From JAZGGS01 sp963764825 (GTDB taxonomy: Bacteria > Bacteroidota > Ignavibacteria > Ignavibacteriales > Ignavibacteriaceae): a stretch of DNA of 64,000 bases. Made by a program: the position numbers and the translations under genes. Shown one piece after another: positions 7,870 to 15,861 of this stretch; position 1 is the first letter of the stretch; the number at the start of each line of letters is the position of its first letter. The stretch lies in NCBI GenBank assembly GCA_963764825.1, contig CAVXUA010000003.1:536046-600045 (forward strand). Reading direction: 5' to 3'. The notes under the pieces are model-generated. The model was given only the letters and a program-made list of their open reading frames with translations, ran no database searches and was not told the origin of the DNA.

Positions 7870-9231
7870 ATGTTAAAAGCGAAAAATCATTTCATACTTG
7901 TTGTAACACTTCTTATTATTTTCCCTATATTTTTATCTGCTCAAGTTAAAGCAGGTGCCGATGCACTGGGAACACGCTCTTACGATGACTATGATAAGCC
8001 CGAATTCTGTGGAATATCCTGCCACACAGATTTTTATCAGCAATGGAAGCAGGCAATGATGTCTCAGGCATATACACATCACTGGGATGAGATAGAATAT
8101 TTTAAACTTGCTGTTCCGCATGCTGAAAAAGATGAAAAGGTTGCCGAGGTAAAAGCTGGATGTAATGGCTGCCATGCACCGATTTCTTTTCTTGCTGGTG
8201 ATGTCCCGCCACCCCTACCTGAAATGAATTCAAGAGCTAATGAATCTGTTTCGTGCGATCTTTGCCATACCGTAACCGGATTTGAAGGGGACATTCCTCA
8301 CAACTTTAACTGGATTTCTTCACCTGGAGATATTAAGTATGGTCCGAGAGGAACGGGAGAATCACCAGAACATGAAATTCAAAAATCTGATTTCATACAA
8401 ACAGCAGATTTTTGCGGAACCTGCCATAATGAAATGAGTCCTTTTGGAGTATGGGTAAAATCAACTCATCTTGAATGGAAAGAAGGTCCTTATTCAAAAG
8501 AAGGAGTTCAATGCCAGAACTGCCACATGACGCAGGGAGAAGGCTTATCTGCGGATGTTGGAAATAAATATCCAGATGTATGGCAGCATCTTTTCCATGG
8601 TGCACACGATCCAGGAAAAGTTAAAGGAACAATTGAGTTAAGAATTCATCCGGATATTCGTGAAGCTGAACCACTCGAAACTATTAGGTTTACTGTTGCT
8701 TTATTCAACCAGAAAACCGGGCACAAATTTCCTACTGGATCTGTTGAAGACAGAATAATTTGGATGCATGTAGAGGCAGTTGATGCTGAAGGAAAAGTTT
8801 ATCATCTGCCAGTTGATACAAAAGGATTTGAAGGTGAAGAGTACACCATTGCTGCCGATGTACTTGCTTACCAGGATATGGGAATTGCTCTTGATGATCC
8901 TAACTTTGAAGGAGTTCAGAGGGATGGAATTCCTATCGGCGATAGAATATTCAGGATGGCTTATTTTGATCCGCAGGGAAGAATGACAATTCAGCAATGG
9001 AACACCGCGTCATTAGGCGTTGATTACAGGCTTGGACCGAAAGAAACAAAAATGGAAACATGCACATTTAATATTCCTGTTGATACTGCACCCGGACCAA
9101 TGAAGGTTACTGCAGTTTTAAATTACCAAAAGCTTGTAAAGCCAGTTGCTGATCTTCTGGAAGTTCCTGATGATGAGGAAGAAATTATTAAAGTTAATGA
9201 GCACACAACGCTGGTAACTATTTTACCATAA
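7870..9231 (+). CDS. Multihaem c-type cytochrome with C-terminal beta-sandwich
   Basis: Periplasmic electron-transfer protein of the cytochrome c554/multihaem family, 453 residues with a signal peptide ending near SAQ (24). Haem-binding motifs CNGCH (98-102), CDLCH (129-133), CGTCH (182-186) and CQNCH (215-219) are clear. A fifth site at 47-52 reads CGISCH, one residue longer than the standard CxxCH. Downstream, GHKFPTGSVEDRIIW (about 285-300) begins the Ig-like C-terminal domain typical of this family. An AAAGGAGTGA ribosome site precedes the ATG. The next gene encodes a barrel with one haem motif, suggesting the pair moves electrons between periplasm and outer membrane. No catalytic nitrite or hydroxylamine site can be assigned. 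Confidence 0.85.
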   Translation: MLKAKNHFILVVTLLIIFPIFLSAQVKAGADALGTRSYDDYDKPEFCGISCHTDFYQQWKQAMMSQAYTHHWDEIEYFKLAVPHAEKDEKVAEVKAGCNGCHAPISFLAGDVPPPLPEMNSRANESVSCDLCHTVTGFEGDIPHNFNWISSPGDIKYGPRGTGESPEHEIQKSDFIQTADFCGTCHNEMSPFGVWVKSTHLEWKEGPYSKEGVQCQNCHMTQGEGLSADVGNKYPDVWQHLFHGAHDPGKVKGTIELRIHPDIREAEPLETIRFTVALFNQKTGHKFPTGSVEDRIIWMHVEAVDAEGKVYHLPVDTKGFEGEEYTIAADVLAYQDMGIALDDPNFEGVQRDGIPIGDRIFRMAYFDPQGRMTIQQWNTASLGVDYRLGPKETKMETCTFNIPVDTAPGPMKVTAVLNYQKLVKPVADLLEVPDDEEEIIKVNEHTTLVTILP

Positions 9232-9243
9232 ACTCATTTTGTC

Positions 9244-9283
9244 ATGCCGGACCTGCTTGCAGCAGTCAAGCTTGATCCGGCAT
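9244..9283. repeat. REP-like inverted repeat
   Basis: ATGCCGGA (9244-9251) pairs with TCCGGCAT (9276-9283) around a loop that itself contains CTGC/GCAG. This GTCATGCCGG...CCGGCATCCA palindrome type is widespread in bacterial intergenic regions. Here it separates the cytochrome gene from the porin gene and could attenuate the transcript. Confidence 0.65.
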
Positions 9284-9327
9284 CCATTTCAAGCATTGAA
9301 TAACAAGACAAAACATAAAGGAATAAA

Positions 9328-10521
9328 ATGAAAAAAATATTCACTACTTCGATTTTCATATCAATTATAATCCTAACTTTTGCGAGTGATCTGTTAGCAA
9401 TTCCTGCCTTCGCAAGAAAATATAATATGTCTTGCAAAACATGTCACTCTCCATTTCCAACACTTAAAGCGTATGGCGATGAGTTTGCCGGGAATGGGTT
9501 TCAGTTTCCTGATAAAGATGCACCAAGATATTATATTGAAACCGGAGATGATAAACTATCGCTGATAAGAGACTTTCCGCTGGCGGTAAGACTGGAAGGT
9601 CATGTTACTTACAATCAGGGAAATACTGAACAATCTGATTTCACAACACCAGTTGCATTCAAGCTTTTGACAGGTGGAACAATCACGAAGGACGTAGCAT
9701 ATTATGTTTATTACATTTTGGAAAATGGTGAAGTAGGAAAAATTGAGGATGCCTGGTTGATGTTTAATAATTTGTTTGGTAGCGAACTTGATGTTACTGT
9801 TGGTCAATTCCAGATTTCCGATCCCCTTTTTAAAAGAGAATTAAGATTAACAAAAGATGATTATTACATTTATAAAGTAAAACCAGGTCATTCAGATGTT
9901 GATCTTACCTATGATAGAGGAGTAATGCTCTCTTACGGATTTGATACCGGTACAGATATAGTTTTGGAAATCATAAATGGAAATGGTATTGGTGAGAGCA
10001 TAGCAAGCGGTAATTTTGATGATGATAATTATAAAAATGTCTTTGCAAGAATAACACAAGATGCGGGAGAAAATTTTCGTATAGGTGCTTTAGGATACTA
10101 TGGAAACGAAGAAGAAACCGGCTTCTTTCCACCGTTTGAATACATAAATGAAGTTTGGATGCTTGGCGGAGATGCAACAATCTCTGTTGATCCATTCGAT
10201 ATTAATTTGCAGTATGTTGAAAGGAAAGATGGTAATCCGTCATTTTCAAGCCCGAGATTTTTAAACGATTATTCTGAAACCATAAAAACGCGTGGCGGTT
10301 TTGCCGAAATTATTTACAGACCGCAAGGAGATGAAAGCAATTGGTATAGTGTAGCGCTGTTTAACTGGATTGAATCTAATCAAACAGAATTAAACCTTAA
10401 ACAGCTGGGAATTCATTTCGGTTATCTGCTAACCAGAAATATAAGATTAGTTACAGAGTACTCTCATAACTTTACAGGTGAGTATGGGAAAATTGGCTTG
10501 GGGTTTGTAACCGCATTCTGA
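9328..10521 (+). CDS. Outer-membrane porin-like barrel with one N-terminal haem c motif
   Basis: A 397-residue exported protein. The signal peptide ends at LLA (24). The mature N-terminus carries FARKYNMSCKTCHSPFP with a CxxCH haem site at 36-40, then LKAYGDEFAGNGF, the signature of a family of monohaem outer-membrane proteins. The rest is long amphipathic strands with a DLTYDRGVML-type porin stretch, ending in FVTAF (terminal Phe, typical of barrel assembly). An AAAGGAATAAA ribosome site lies before the ATG. It follows the multihaem cytochrome by 96 bases and is followed by a strong terminator. A combined porin-cytochrome conduit is inferred from the domains and the neighbour. Confidence 0.8.
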   Translation: MKKIFTTSIFISIIILTFASDLLAIPAFARKYNMSCKTCHSPFPTLKAYGDEFAGNGFQFPDKDAPRYYIETGDDKLSLIRDFPLAVRLEGHVTYNQGNTEQSDFTTPVAFKLLTGGTITKDVAYYVYYILENGEVGKIEDAWLMFNNLFGSELDVTVGQFQISDPLFKRELRLTKDDYYIYKVKPGHSDVDLTYDRGVMLSYGFDTGTDIVLEIINGNGIGESIASGNFDDDNYKNVFARITQDAGENFRIGALGYYGNEEETGFFPPFEYINEVWMLGGDATISVDPFDINLQYVERKDGNPSFSSPRFLNDYSETIKTRGGFAEIIYRPQGDESNWYSVALFNWIESNQTELNLKQLGIHFGYLLTRNIRLVTEYSHNFTGEYGKIGLGFVTAF

Positions 10522-10541
10522 AAAGAAGGATGCAGCATTTT

Positions 10542-10571
10542 AAGAGGAGTGCAGCCACTCCTCTTTTTTTT
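10542..10571 (+). terminator. Rho-independent terminator
   Basis: Perfect stem AAGAGGAGTG / CACTCCTCTT (10 bp) with CAGC loop and a run of T. It ends the cytochrome/porin unit. Confidence 0.9.
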
Positions 10572-10629
10572 ATCCGTTTGTAATTCAGTACCTTTAAGTA
10601 TTATTTACGTCTAACACCCTGAGAAGATT

Positions 10630-11118
10630 ATGGATAAGAATAAATTTCTGTGTGATACTTGCAAACTTGAAATTCAAACTGCTTCCGATTTTTGCCCGCG
10701 CTGCGGAACTATCTTTATAGAAGAAGTTAAATGTGAAAATCATCCCACCTTTGAAGCTGAAGGAGTTTGCGTTATCTGTGCAAAACCGTGTTGTAAAAAA
10801 TGTGGATATGCAGGCAAGGATGTTTTTTTGTGCAATGAACACGAAAATATTGAAACTTACCAGGGTCTTGCAAAAGTTTATGGAACATTTGATGAAATTC
10901 AAATTCAGTTTATTAAACAATGCCTGGAAGAAAAAGGACTTCACCCATTCATTTTTTCTAAAAAATCTACCGCTATGCACCTAGGTGGAATTGATAATGC
11001 CCTAATTACTTCAGCAATCAATCCGGGTAAAAATAGTGTAATGAACGAAATAAAACTGCTAATTCCTTTTTCTGAAATGATTGAAGCCAAAGAAACTATA
11101 GATGAACTTGAATTATAA
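10630..11118 (+). CDS. Zinc-ribbon / B-box-like / DUF2007 protein
   Basis: A 162-residue soluble protein with three metal-binding patches. A zinc ribbon CDTC...CPRC occupies residues 8-24. A B-box-like block with CENHP, CVICAKPCCKKC and CNEH follows at about 36-75. The C-terminal half contains VYGTFDEIQIQFIKQCLEE, matching DUF2007 (putative signal-transducing domain). No catalytic residues are recognised. It probably acts as a cytoplasmic adaptor or protein-binding module. It is a single-gene unit between the porin terminator and the sigma-54 promoter at 11240. Confidence 0.75.
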   Translation: MDKNKFLCDTCKLEIQTASDFCPRCGTIFIEEVKCENHPTFEAEGVCVICAKPCCKKCGYAGKDVFLCNEHENIETYQGLAKVYGTFDEIQIQFIKQCLEEKGLHPFIFSKKSTAMHLGGIDNALITSAINPGKNSVMNEIKLLIPFSEMIEAKETIDELEL

Positions 11119-11239
11119 CAGCAAATCTCACCTTTTTCCTGCTTCTCGAAATTAGGAATAATAAAATATCCCATCTTCTTAAAAATGATAATAACTATCT
11201 GTAATTTTGCTTAAATTCACATATCAGCATGGTTTGTGC

Positions 11240-11254
11240 TGGCATATATATTGC
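11240..11254 (+). promoter_or_regulatory. Sigma-54 promoter of the oxidoreductase operon
   Basis: TGGCATATATATTGC matches the -24/-12 consensus (TGGCAY-R-N4-TTGC) at every fixed position, with GG-N10-GC spacing. It lies 48 bases before the ferredoxin-subunit ATG, leaving a leader of about 35 bases. The upstream element seen at 1187 and 6239 is absent here, so a different activator would be needed. Confidence 0.6.
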
Positions 11255-11302
11255 GCCACACAAACAACAAAAAGCATTTTTCATCATTAATCAAGCAGTA
11301 AA

Positions 11303-11551
11303 ATGATTAAAGGAACAGTTGAAATTGATGGCAAGATATGCAAGGGTTGCGAACTTTGCATTATAGCCTGCCCACAGGATGGACTTCAATTATCCACACA
11401 ATTTAACGATAAGGGTTATAGGTTTGTAGAATTAATACAGGATAACTGTACTGGTTGTGTAAACTGCGCACTTGTTTGCCCTGAAGCAGCAATAACTGTT
11501 TACCGGCAGCCGAAACCCGCGAAAAAAGCTGCAGAAAAAAAAGTCGGCTAA
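11303..11551 (+). CDS. 2-oxoacid:ferredoxin oxidoreductase, ferredoxin (delta) subunit
   Basis: An 82-residue two-cluster ferredoxin that takes electrons from the catalytic subunits. Two [4Fe-4S] motifs are complete: CKGCELCIIACP (about 12-23) and CTGCVNCALVCP (about 49-60). A Lys/Ala-rich tail follows. It is the first gene of the delta-alpha-beta-gamma operon, 37 bases before the alpha subunit. This order is usual for KorDABC/VorDABC-type enzymes. Confidence 0.9.
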   Translation: MIKGTVEIDGKICKGCELCIIACPQDGLQLSTQFNDKGYRFVELIQDNCTGCVNCALVCPEAAITVYRQPKPAKKAAEKKVG

Positions 11552-11588
11552 ACTAGAGACACTAATTTTTGCATAAAGGTTTGTAACT

Positions 11589-12683
11589 ATGGAAGAAAAG
11601 AAAAATAATAAGAGTGAAGCCCGGTTAATGAAGGGAAACGAAGCGCTGGCTGAAGCTGCTATACGCGCTAACATCGATGCCTATTTTGGTTATCCCATCA
11701 CTCCACAATCAGAAATTCTCGAATACCTTGAACGAGAAATACCAAAACGCCATGGTCTAGTACTTCAAGCAGAAAGTGAAATTGCTTCTATCAATATGAT
11801 TTATGGAGCTGCAGGTGCTGGTGCAAGAGTTATGACATCATCATCCAGCCCCGGAATAAGTTTGATGCAGGAAGGGCTTTCTTATATTGCTTCTGCACAA
11901 CTTCCATGTCTTGTTGTTAACGTTGTGCGTGGTGGACCAGGATTAGGTACTATCCAACCATCGCAAGGAGATTATTTCCAGGCAACAAAAGGCGGCGGGC
12001 ATGGCGATTATCACTTAATTGTTCTCGCACCTTCTTCTGTTCAGGAGATGGCAGACTTTGTTTTCGATGGATTCAAGCTTGCTGAAAAATACAGGAATCC
12101 TGCAATGATTTTGACTGATGGTGCACTTGGGCAGATGATGGAAAAAGTTATACTGCCTGAGGAAGGATCGCTTGAACAACCAAAAACACCGTGGGCTACT
12201 ACCGGTAAGCCTAAATCAAGGGATCATAACATAATAACTTCCTTGTTTATTCAACCTGAAAAGATGGAAGAAGTTAATCATGAACTTCAGGAAAAATATA
12301 AACAAATTCAGAAGGAAGTTCGTTACGAAGAAATTATGATTGATGATGCTGATATAGTGCTTGTTGCGTTCGGTTTATCATCAAGGATTTGCCAGAAGGC
12401 AGTTGATATTACTCGTGAAAAAGGTATTAAAGTTGGATTGCATAGACCGATAACGCTTTATCCATATCCCTATGAAAGATTAAAGGAACTTGCAGATAAA
12501 GTAGATTTTATGATGTCCGTTGAGATGAATGCCGGGCAGATGGTTGAGGATGTTAAGCTGGCAGTTGAAGGTAAAGTTCCGGTTTATTTTAAAGGTAGAA
12601 TGGGCGGAATGATCCCAACTCCTGAAGATATAGTTGAAGAAATAGAAATGAAAATTGAAAAACAAAGTGTACCTCAAGTTTAA
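11589..12683 (+). CDS. vorB: 2-oxoacid:ferredoxin oxidoreductase alpha subunit (VorB/KorA type)
   Basis: Pyrimidine-binding alpha subunit (364 residues) of a thiamine-diphosphate enzyme that decarboxylates a 2-oxoacid to acyl-CoA and reduces ferredoxin. The family motif GYPITPQSEILEYLE lies near residues 35-50, and AESEIASINMIYGAAGAG carries the conserved Glu that activates the cofactor. TSSSSPGISLMQEG follows, and a transketolase C-terminal-like domain covers the last 110 residues. The sequence resembles proteins annotated VorB (3-methyl-2-oxobutanoate), but KorA (2-oxoglutarate) enzymes are close. The substrate cannot be settled by reading. In this group the Kor enzyme serves the reductive or oxidative TCA cycle. 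Confidence 0.88.
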   Translation: MEEKKNNKSEARLMKGNEALAEAAIRANIDAYFGYPITPQSEILEYLEREIPKRHGLVLQAESEIASINMIYGAAGAGARVMTSSSSPGISLMQEGLSYIASAQLPCLVVNVVRGGPGLGTIQPSQGDYFQATKGGGHGDYHLIVLAPSSVQEMADFVFDGFKLAEKYRNPAMILTDGALGQMMEKVILPEEGSLEQPKTPWATTGKPKSRDHNIITSLFIQPEKMEEVNHELQEKYKQIQKEVRYEEIMIDDADIVLVAFGLSSRICQKAVDITREKGIKVGLHRPITLYPYPYERLKELADKVDFMMSVEMNAGQMVEDVKLAVEGKVPVYFKGRMGGMIPTPEDIVEEIEMKIEKQSVPQV

Positions 12684-12711
12684 GCCAAAGGCTTATAAAT
12701 AGGAGATAATT

Positions 12712-13509
12712 ATGTCGCTAGAAAGACCATCAACTTTAGACTTTCCACCCGAAGCGGAAGGAATGGACCAGGTTTATTGCAGACCTGATACGTTAACCGA
12801 TGTTCCTTTCCATTACTGTCCCGGGTGCGCGCACAGCGTAGTGCACAGGGTGTTAATGGAAGTTATACAAGAATTGAATATACAGGATAAAACAATTGGC
12901 GTAGCACCAGTCGGATGTTCTGTGTTTGCCTATAACTATATGAATGTTGATATGCAGGAAGCTGCTCATGGCAGGGCGACCGCTGTTGCAACGGGAGTTA
13001 AAAGAGTTTTACCGGAGCAATATGTTTTTTCTTACCAGGGTGACGGAGATCTTGCTGCGATTGGCACTGCAGAAACAATTCATACTGTTAACAGGGGAGA
13101 AAACATCTTGATGGTGTTTGTAAATAACGGTATTTACGGAATGACTGGCGGACAGATGGCTCCAACAACATTAGTTGGTCAGGTTACTACAACTTCACCT
13201 TACGGAAGAGAAACTGCATCGGTTGGACACCCTTTAAAAATTGCAGATATGCTCGTTCAGTTGCCCGGTGCTTATTACATTACCCGCCAGGCAGTTCATA
13301 CTGCTAATGCTGTTAGAAAGCTGAAGAAAGCTTTTATAAAATCTTTTAATTACCAGAAGGAAAAGAAGGGAACCTGTTTTGTGGAAGTTGTTTCCAATTG
13401 TCCTTCAGGATGGAAGATGACCCCGGTTGAATCAATAAAATATATTGAAGATGAAATGTTTCCTATTTACCCGCTCGGCGATCTGAAAAAACCGGAAGTT
13501 GCCAAATAA
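12712..13509 (+). CDS. 2-oxoacid:ferredoxin oxidoreductase beta subunit (ThDP-binding)
   Basis: A 265-residue subunit that binds thiamine diphosphate. The motif GDGDLAAIGTAETIHTVNRG near 107-126 is the diphosphate/Mg site (GDG...), and NNGIYGMTGGQMAPTT near 138-153 completes it. CPGCAHS (about 36-42) and the Cys of VGCSVF match conserved Cys of the family. It has an AGGAG ribosome site, 28 bases after the alpha gene. With the alpha subunit it forms the catalytic core. Confidence 0.9.
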   Translation: MSLERPSTLDFPPEAEGMDQVYCRPDTLTDVPFHYCPGCAHSVVHRVLMEVIQELNIQDKTIGVAPVGCSVFAYNYMNVDMQEAAHGRATAVATGVKRVLPEQYVFSYQGDGDLAAIGTAETIHTVNRGENILMVFVNNGIYGMTGGQMAPTTLVGQVTTTSPYGRETASVGHPLKIADMLVQLPGAYYITRQAVHTANAVRKLKKAFIKSFNYQKEKKGTCFVEVVSNCPSGWKMTPVESIKYIEDEMFPIYPLGDLKKPEVAK

Positions 13510-13537
13510 TTTTTAATGCTAATAAAGGAATTATAAA

Positions 13538-14101
13538 ATGCACAAAGTTCAGGAAATAATTTTTGCCGGATTTGGAGGGCAGGGAGTCCTGTCAATGGGA
13601 CAAATTATTGCTTACGCGGGATTGACTGAAGGTAAAGAAGTTAGCTGGATGCCGTCTTACGGACCCGAAATGCGTGGAGGAACTGCAAACTGTATTGTTA
13701 TCGTATCCGAAAAAAGAATTAGTTCCCCAATCATTACCCGCTTTGACACAGCAATTTTACTTAACCAGCCTTCGCTTGATAAATTTGAAAGCGCAGTTAA
13801 ACCGGGCGGATTATTGATGTATGAAAAATCTACAATCATTAATCCACCAACTCGTGATGATATCGATGTAATTTGCATACCAGCGATTGAAGAAGCGGAT
13901 AAACTTGAAGTGAAACAGGTTGCAAATATGATACTGGTAGGTGCATTCCTTGAAAAAATACCGATTGTAAGTATGAACACAATTGTAAATACATTAAAGA
14001 AGGTATTACCGGAACATCGCCATAAACTAATTCCTGTTAATGAAAAAGCTCTTGCTCGTGGTAAGGAACTTATAATTGAAACAGAAAAGGTATCAGCTTG
14101 A
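13538..14101 (+). CDS. 2-oxoacid:ferredoxin oxidoreductase gamma subunit
   Basis: A 187-residue gamma subunit. FAGFGGQGVLSMGQIIAYAG at the N-terminus and SWMPSYGPEMRGGTANC near 37-53 are the family signatures. VKQVANMILVGAFLE near 128-142 is also typical. It follows the beta gene by 28 bases with an AAAGGAATT ribosome site. It completes the four-subunit set, which is entire and in frame. Confidence 0.9.
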   Translation: MHKVQEIIFAGFGGQGVLSMGQIIAYAGLTEGKEVSWMPSYGPEMRGGTANCIVIVSEKRISSPIITRFDTAILLNQPSLDKFESAVKPGGLLMYEKSTIINPPTRDDIDVICIPAIEEADKLEVKQVANMILVGAFLEKIPIVSMNTIVNTLKKVLPEHRHKLIPVNEKALARGKELIIETEKVSA

Positions 14102-14119
14102 TTTTTGTTCACCTAAAAT

Positions 14120-14401
14120 ATGGGACTAAAAATGGCAGAGTATAATGCCGATTGCCAGCACGCCTGTAAAAATACCTGTGCATCTTTAAATGAAGCACTT
14201 CGGAAAGAAACTGCAATAATAAAATTTTACGAAGGTATGGTTGATGAATGCGGAATACCGGAGGTAAAGACATTTATGGATGAGTTGGTTGATGACAAAC
14301 GAAAATTGATCTTGCGATTAATTCAAAAATTGAACGAAATCCACGTGCGCTCGCAGACTATTGATGGGGTTACTTCCAGCTTTGATGATGGTGAAGTTTA
14401 A
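14120..14401 (+). CDS. Small helical protein, possibly ferritin-like, unknown
   Basis: About 90 residues. Two ATGs compete: 14120 and 14132, the latter giving MAEYNADC. A helical hairpin with ALRKETAIIKFYEGMVDECG and FMDELVDDKRKLILRLIQKL resembles the first helices of rubrerythrin/ferritin-like folds. Three Cys lie in the first 20 residues (DCQHACKNTC). It lies 18 bases after the gamma subunit and is probably the last gene of the operon. The tRNA promoter follows at once. The Cys cluster and helix pattern suggest metal or redox partnership with the oxidoreductase, which is a guess. Confidence 0.65.
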   Translation: MGLKMAEYNADCQHACKNTCASLNEALRKETAIIKFYEGMVDECGIPEVKTFMDELVDDKRKLILRLIQKLNEIHVRSQTIDGVTSSFDDGEV

Positions 14402-14441
14402 AGAGCGAAATTCATTTCTTAGCCAGGTAAATTAAACATAA

Positions 14442-14470
14442 TTGACATCGCAGGGGAGAATGTTTATATT
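14442..14470 (+). promoter_or_regulatory. Sigma-70 promoter of the initiator tRNA
   Basis: TTGACA (14442-14447), a 17-base spacer, then TATATT (14465-14470). Expected start near 14477, giving a leader of about 35 bases before the tRNA. Confidence 0.8.
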
Positions 14471-14511
14471 TATATCCTAAATTTTAAAACGAGTTCTTAA
14501 TAATTTTACAT

Positions 14512-14584
<73 letters not shown>

Positions 14585-14592
14585 CTAAAACA

Positions 14593-14627
14593 AAAAAACC
14601 CAGCCTGATGGCTGGGTTTTTTGTTTT
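14593..14627 (+). terminator. Rho-independent terminator of the tRNA
   Basis: AAAAAACCCAGCC / GGCTGGGTTTTTT with a TGAT loop and further T residues. The stem is perfect. The A-rich left arm makes it usable in both directions. Confidence 0.92.
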
Positions 14628-14937
14628 AAATAGTAATAGGAAAAGTCTTGTGTCCAGCTTGCACGCCGAAACGATTTATCCAGCGTAGCAAGACGATATG
14701 AGGTTTTAATTTTATGAATAAGATTTACTCTATCAAAAGTATATATTCAGACCTAAGTAGGCACAAAGTTGTATTAATAAAAAGATTTTTATTTTATTGA
14801 TTGTGAACCTTAGCTCATCTTTTGATTATCACTTCAATTATTTAACTTTAACATACATTTAGTTGCTAATATAAAACTAAACATAACATTTGTTTAGAAA
14901 TTAATAAAACAAACAAAATATCTAAAAGGAAAATTAT
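14628..14937. other. Intergenic, AT-rich, nothing recognised
   Basis: About 310 bases between the tRNA terminator and the zinc-ribbon gene. I see no open frame with a credible start, no RNA fold and no repeat. The last 60 bases (AT-rich, ending CTAAAAGGAAAATT) hold the ribosome site of the next gene. Confidence 0.5.
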
Positions 14938-15243
14938 ATGCCTGTAAAACCGAGTGAAAAAGAGGAAGAATATTTTGCAAGATTAGAATTTGAGGAGAAG
15001 AAAAAACGAGAGAAGGAAAGGATTGCTAGGCTTGAAGCTGATGAGAAGAAAAGACTAAAGGAGTTACATCATATGCGTTGTCCAAAATGCGGTATGCAAC
15101 TTATTGAAATAAATTATAAAGGAATTGCGGTTGACAAATGCTCTTCTTGTGAAGGGATATGGCTAGATGCCGGGGAACTTGAAGCAGTGTCTAAGTTTGA
15201 GGGTACGGGTAAAGACAAATGGTATAAAGTACTTAAGAAATAA
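14938..15243 (+). CDS. zf-TFIIB (zinc-ribbon) domain protein
   Basis: A 101-residue cytoplasmic protein. Residues 1-45 form a highly charged Lys/Glu/Arg helix, likely a coiled coil. The rest is a TFIIB-type zinc ribbon: MRCPKCGMQL and KCSSCEGIWLDAGELEAV, with four Cys as ligands and the WLDAGEL signature of the family. A CTAAAAGGAAAATT ribosome site sets the start. Role unknown; small zf-TFIIB proteins are common and mostly uncharacterised. It stands alone. Confidence 0.8.
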   Translation: MPVKPSEKEEEYFARLEFEEKKKREKERIARLEADEKKRLKELHHMRCPKCGMQLIEINYKGIAVDKCSSCEGIWLDAGELEAVSKFEGTGKDKWYKVLKK

Positions 15244-15479
15244 TCTGTTCGACCCCTACTGGATTGCAGAAGGAGAATGGACTAATCAAAATTAGAAAAA
15301 TATAAAATTAGTGGGAGAGAACTCTAGCATTACAACTAAATCTTCAGGTTGCTGAAATACTAAAAAAGAATATGGATCTAATGAGATTTAAATAGAAGCG
15401 AAATGAGTTTTTAGTGTTAACCGGTTAAAATTTTTTACCGGGATGGTAATTGTAAGTATTAGAATTATGGTGAGCAGTT

Positions 15480-15650
15480 TTAGCTTCTTACTAGTTCTAT
15501 TGAGGTCTTCCTATCCCAAACAAGTTCCTTCTTAACCTGTTCCATTCCGTACTTTGGAATGTGGATCTCAATCGGATCATTAACATTAAAATCAAGGCTC
15601 AGTTGGTTTCTGTTTTTCTTTACGGAATTCTTCCTGCGTCCTCTTCTCAT
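15480..15650 (-). CDS. Short basic protein of 56 residues, unknown
   Basis: A complete frame from ATG at 15650 to TAA at 15480, below usual length cut-offs. It begins MRRGRRKNSVKKNRNQ and continues into LSLDFNVNDPIEIHIPKYGM, a sensible amphipathic sequence, and ends in ELVRS. The basic head and strand-like body suggest a nucleic-acid-binding or ribosome-associated protein, but I recognise no family and see no clear ribosome site. It lies on the same strand as, and downstream of, the HEAT-repeat gene. It could be a chance frame. Confidence 0.4.
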   Translation of the reverse strand: MRRGRRKNSVKKNRNQLSLDFNVNDPIEIHIPKYGMEQVKKELVWDRKTSIELVRS

Positions 15651-15800
15651 CGTATAAAATTTTGTGGTAAAATTAGTCTGGATTATTCTTAAATCTCTGT
15701 CTTACAATCTCAAAGTGTTATCACAAACCTGCAATAATTTTTCCACTAAGTCAAATGAAATTAAAAAAATATTTCCTTGCTATTGATAATTATTTAAAAA

Positions 15801-15828
15801 TAAAAACCCGGGAAGGCAAATCCCCGGG
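15801..15828 (-). terminator. Terminator of the HEAT-repeat gene
   Basis: On the minus strand, CCCGGG...CCCGGG with a short internal region is followed by TTTTTATTTTT. It lies 34 bases beyond the stop of the gene at 15862. Confidence 0.7.
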
Positions 15829-15861
15829 CTGTGGAGAAGAGATTAGATTTTTTTGGCGGTA

